A model generated the notes under the pieces. The model ran no database searches. It had not been told where the DNA came from and saw nothing but the letters and a program-made list of their open reading frames with translations. Positions 5,437 to 6,744 of a DNA stretch of 6,744 nucleotides are shown here, piece after piece (position 1 is the stretch's first letter; every line of letters begins with the position of its first letter). The translations under genes were made by a program, and so were the position numbers. The stretch comes from Chloroflexota bacterium (GTDB taxonomy: Bacteria > Chloroflexota > Limnocylindria > QHBO01): NCBI GenBank assembly GCA_013697395.1, contig JACCWY010000123.1:1-6744 (forward strand), in the 5' to 3' direction.

Positions 5437-5743
5437 CGGTCCGATCCTCCTCGGTGGTGATGACCCGAGTCTGCGTTCTGGCGACACCTGTCCGCCGGTC
5501 CCTGCCGCGACGCCGGTCGGCGAAGAAGACTCGGAGCAGGAAGACGCTCGTCATGCTCACGAAGAAGAGCAGGACGAGGTCGATGACGAGGAGCGTTGCC
5601 AGCAGCCATACCGGCCAGTTGAACGTGAAGAGGCCGACCGGGATGAGCAGCAGGATGGCGGCGAACAGGATCGCCTGCGTGACGAAGCATCCGAAGCCTG
5701 GGCCCTCGTTCGGGTCGAGATCCTCGTTGTAGCGAACGGACAA
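5423..5743 (-). CDS. Small two-helix membrane protein of unknown function
   Basis: This 106-residue protein has two predicted membrane helices, about residues 20-41 and 44-70, separated by a very short turn (NW). The N-terminus is acidic (RYNEDLDPNEG). The second helix is followed by a strongly basic stretch (ADRRRGRDRR, 75-84), so both ends should be cytoplasmic by the positive-inside rule. The tail is hydrophilic and ends TEEDRTDDNT. I chose TTG at 5743-5741 as start because no ATG or GTG is in frame near it and GAGGA precedes it by 5 bp. The reading frame stays open far upstream through pyrC, but those residues are out-of-frame pyrC and not real. It lies 68 bp after the pyrC stop; that gap shows the ribosome binding site but no clear promoter or terminator. 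The 3' end overlaps the glycine-zipper gene by 14 bp. Confidence 0.75.
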   Translation of the reverse strand: MSVRYNEDLDPNEGPGFGCFVTQAILFAAILLLIPVGLFTFNWPVWLLATLLVIDLVLLFFVSMTSVFLLRVFFADRRRGRDRRTGVARTQTRVITTEEDRTDDNT

Positions 5744-5748
5744 GCCAA

Positions 5749-5755
5749 TCCTCGT
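5749..5755 (-). promoter_or_regulatory. Ribosome binding site deciding a TTG start
   Basis: The minus strand reads ACGAGGA followed by TTGGC and the TTG at 5743. The GAGGA core is 5 bp from the start codon, a good Shine-Dalgarno position, and supports TTG initiation of the two-helix membrane protein. Confidence 0.6.
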
Positions 5756-5811
5756 CTGTGGTGAGCGGCGAGTGGCGGCCGCATCGTCCCATATCCGCGC
5801 CCCGGGTGCGG

Positions 5812-6744
5812 CTAGGACCGATAGGTCAGGCGTCCCTCGGCGACCGTCAGCCGCACGACGCCGGGCAGCTCCATTCCCAGGAGTGGCGTATTTGCCGATC
5901 CGGATGCCAGCGCCGATGCCTCGACACGCCATCGGGAGTCCGGATCGAAGACGACGAGGTCGGCGGCCTGGCCGATCGCGAGGCTTCGACGCTCTCCGAT
6001 GATCTCGGCTGGGCGGATCGAGAGCGCCGCAACGAGGGCGCCGAGCTCGAGCTTTCCAGCCGAGACCGCGGCGAGCCCGAGCGAGAGCGCCGTCTCGAGC
6101 CCGATCAACCCGGGCGCCGCCTCGTCGAACGGGACGAGCTTGCGCTCCTGCGAGTGCGGCGCGTGGTCGGTTGCGATGGCGTCGACCGTCCCATCGGCAA
6201 GGCCGGCGATGAGGGCGAGCGCGTCCCTCGGCGACGCCAGGGGCGGGTTGACGCGGCAGTTGCCGTCGTAGGCGCGATCGGCGTCGAGCGCGACCTCGCC
6301 GGCATCGTCCTCCCATGAGAAACGGCGCGACCCCGCGACCCACGCGTCGGTCAGGGCCAGATGGTGCGGCGTGACGTCGCAGGTCACCGCGAGGCCTCGC
6401 GCGCGGGCGCGCCGCACGGCATCGAGGGCCGCGGCCGTCGAGAGGTGGGTCAGGTGCAGCCGCGCCCCGGTCTCGGCGGCCAGTGCGATGTCCCGCTCGA
6501 CGACGGTCAGCTCCGTGCTCGCGGACCACCCGCTCAATCCGAGCCGGGTGGCCGTGCCACCCGCGCGCATGACGCTGCCGGTTGCCAGCGAGGCGTCCTC
6601 GGCGTGCTCGATCAGTGGCAGGCCCAGCCCGTGAAGGTAGCCGAGTGCCGCGCGCGCGAGGCGCGGCGACGGAACGGCGGAACCGTCGTCCGAGAATCCG
6701 ACGGCACCGGCATCTGCCATGGCACCAAGGTCCGCGAGGGCCTC
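5812..6744 (-). CDS. pyrC: Dihydroorotase, class I (N-terminus outside window)
   Basis: The frame is open from the window edge to a TAG at 5814-5812, giving the C-terminal 310 residues of an enzyme usually about 430 long. Dihydroorotase closes carbamoyl-aspartate to dihydroorotate, step 3 of UMP synthesis, in the cytosol. Visible metal-site motifs in order are GFSDDG near the edge (the Asp that bridges the two zinc ions in Bacillus and Aquifex class I enzymes, in place of a carboxylated Lys), HAED at 6606-6595, HLTHLST at 6456-6436 and DHAPHS with its Asp codon at 6168-6166. PGLIGLETAL and the C-terminal ADLVVFDP and NTPLLGMELPG blocks are also typical of PyrC. The first HxH pair must lie outside. 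With all visible ligands present it should be active. pyrB often precedes it in such operons, but that cannot be checked here. Confidence 0.95.
   Translation of the reverse strand, partial: EALADLGAMADAGAVGFSDDGSAVPSPRLARAALGYLHGLGLPLIEHAEDASLATGSVMRAGGTATRLGLSGWSASTELTVVERDIALAAETGARLHLTHLSTAAALDAVRRARARGLAVTCDVTPHHLALTDAWVAGSRRFSWEDDAGEVALDADRAYDGNCRVNPPLASPRDALALIAGLADGTVDAIATDHAPHSQERKLVPFDEAAPGLIGLETALSLGLAAVSAGKLELGALVAALSIRPAEIIGERRSLAIGQAADLVVFDPDSRWRVEASALASGSANTPLLGMELPGVVRLTVAEGRLTYRS

Noticed and set aside
5775..5811. Terminator or internal promoter between pyrC and the membrane protein gene
   Set aside because: There is a GC-rich imperfect dyad just after the pyrC stop, but it has no usable loop or T-tract, and no paired -35 and -10 boxes can be made out.
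5744..6529. Upstream extension of the two-helix membrane protein frame through pyrC
   Set aside because: The same strand carries in-frame PyrC with all metal-site motifs in a different frame. The extension is low-complexity Arg-rich translation, and a TTG with a good ribosome binding site begins the real gene at 5743.

Overview
This is a high-GC bacterial window, almost entirely coding, with two converging gene blocks and no sign of phage, insertion sequences, rRNA or tRNA. The GC richness, the GTG and TTG starts, the possible leaderless start of tldD and the Thermus-type orotate phosphoribosyltransferase would fit a GC-rich Chloroflexota or a similar deep Terrabacterial lineage. That placement is an inference from style only, and an actinobacterium cannot be excluded.

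Left block (plus strand, 1-3322). The 3' end of a stand-alone NAD(P)H-hydrate epimerase (metabolite repair) is followed after 65 bp by a translationally coupled pair of TldD/PmbA-family genes, tldD and tldE (pmbA). TldD carries the HExxxH zinc-protease motif and TldE lacks it, as expected for the heterodimeric TldD/E protease.

Centre (3323-3517). The gap between the converging tldE and pyrE genes holds no credible gene. It is filled by a small array of related palindromes with the pattern GCTCGAnnnnTCGAGC. These alternate with three hairpins of unrelated sequence and three CACGTG motifs, and the last palindrome supplies the pyrE stop codon. This is the least explained structure in the window.

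Right block (minus strand, 6744 down to 3508). The order of transcription is: dihydroorotase pyrC (5' end outside the window), a two-helix small membrane protein, a glycine-zipper mini membrane protein, a small protein that may have a dimeric alpha/beta-barrel fold, a 278-aa protein of unknown function built from two copies of one module, and orotate phosphoribosyltransferase pyrE. After pyrC every junction overlaps by 1 to 14 bases, so the four unrecognised genes appear locked into a de novo pyrimidine operon. pyrC and pyrE catalyse steps 3 and 5 of UMP synthesis. The four genes between them have no recognised pyrimidine role.
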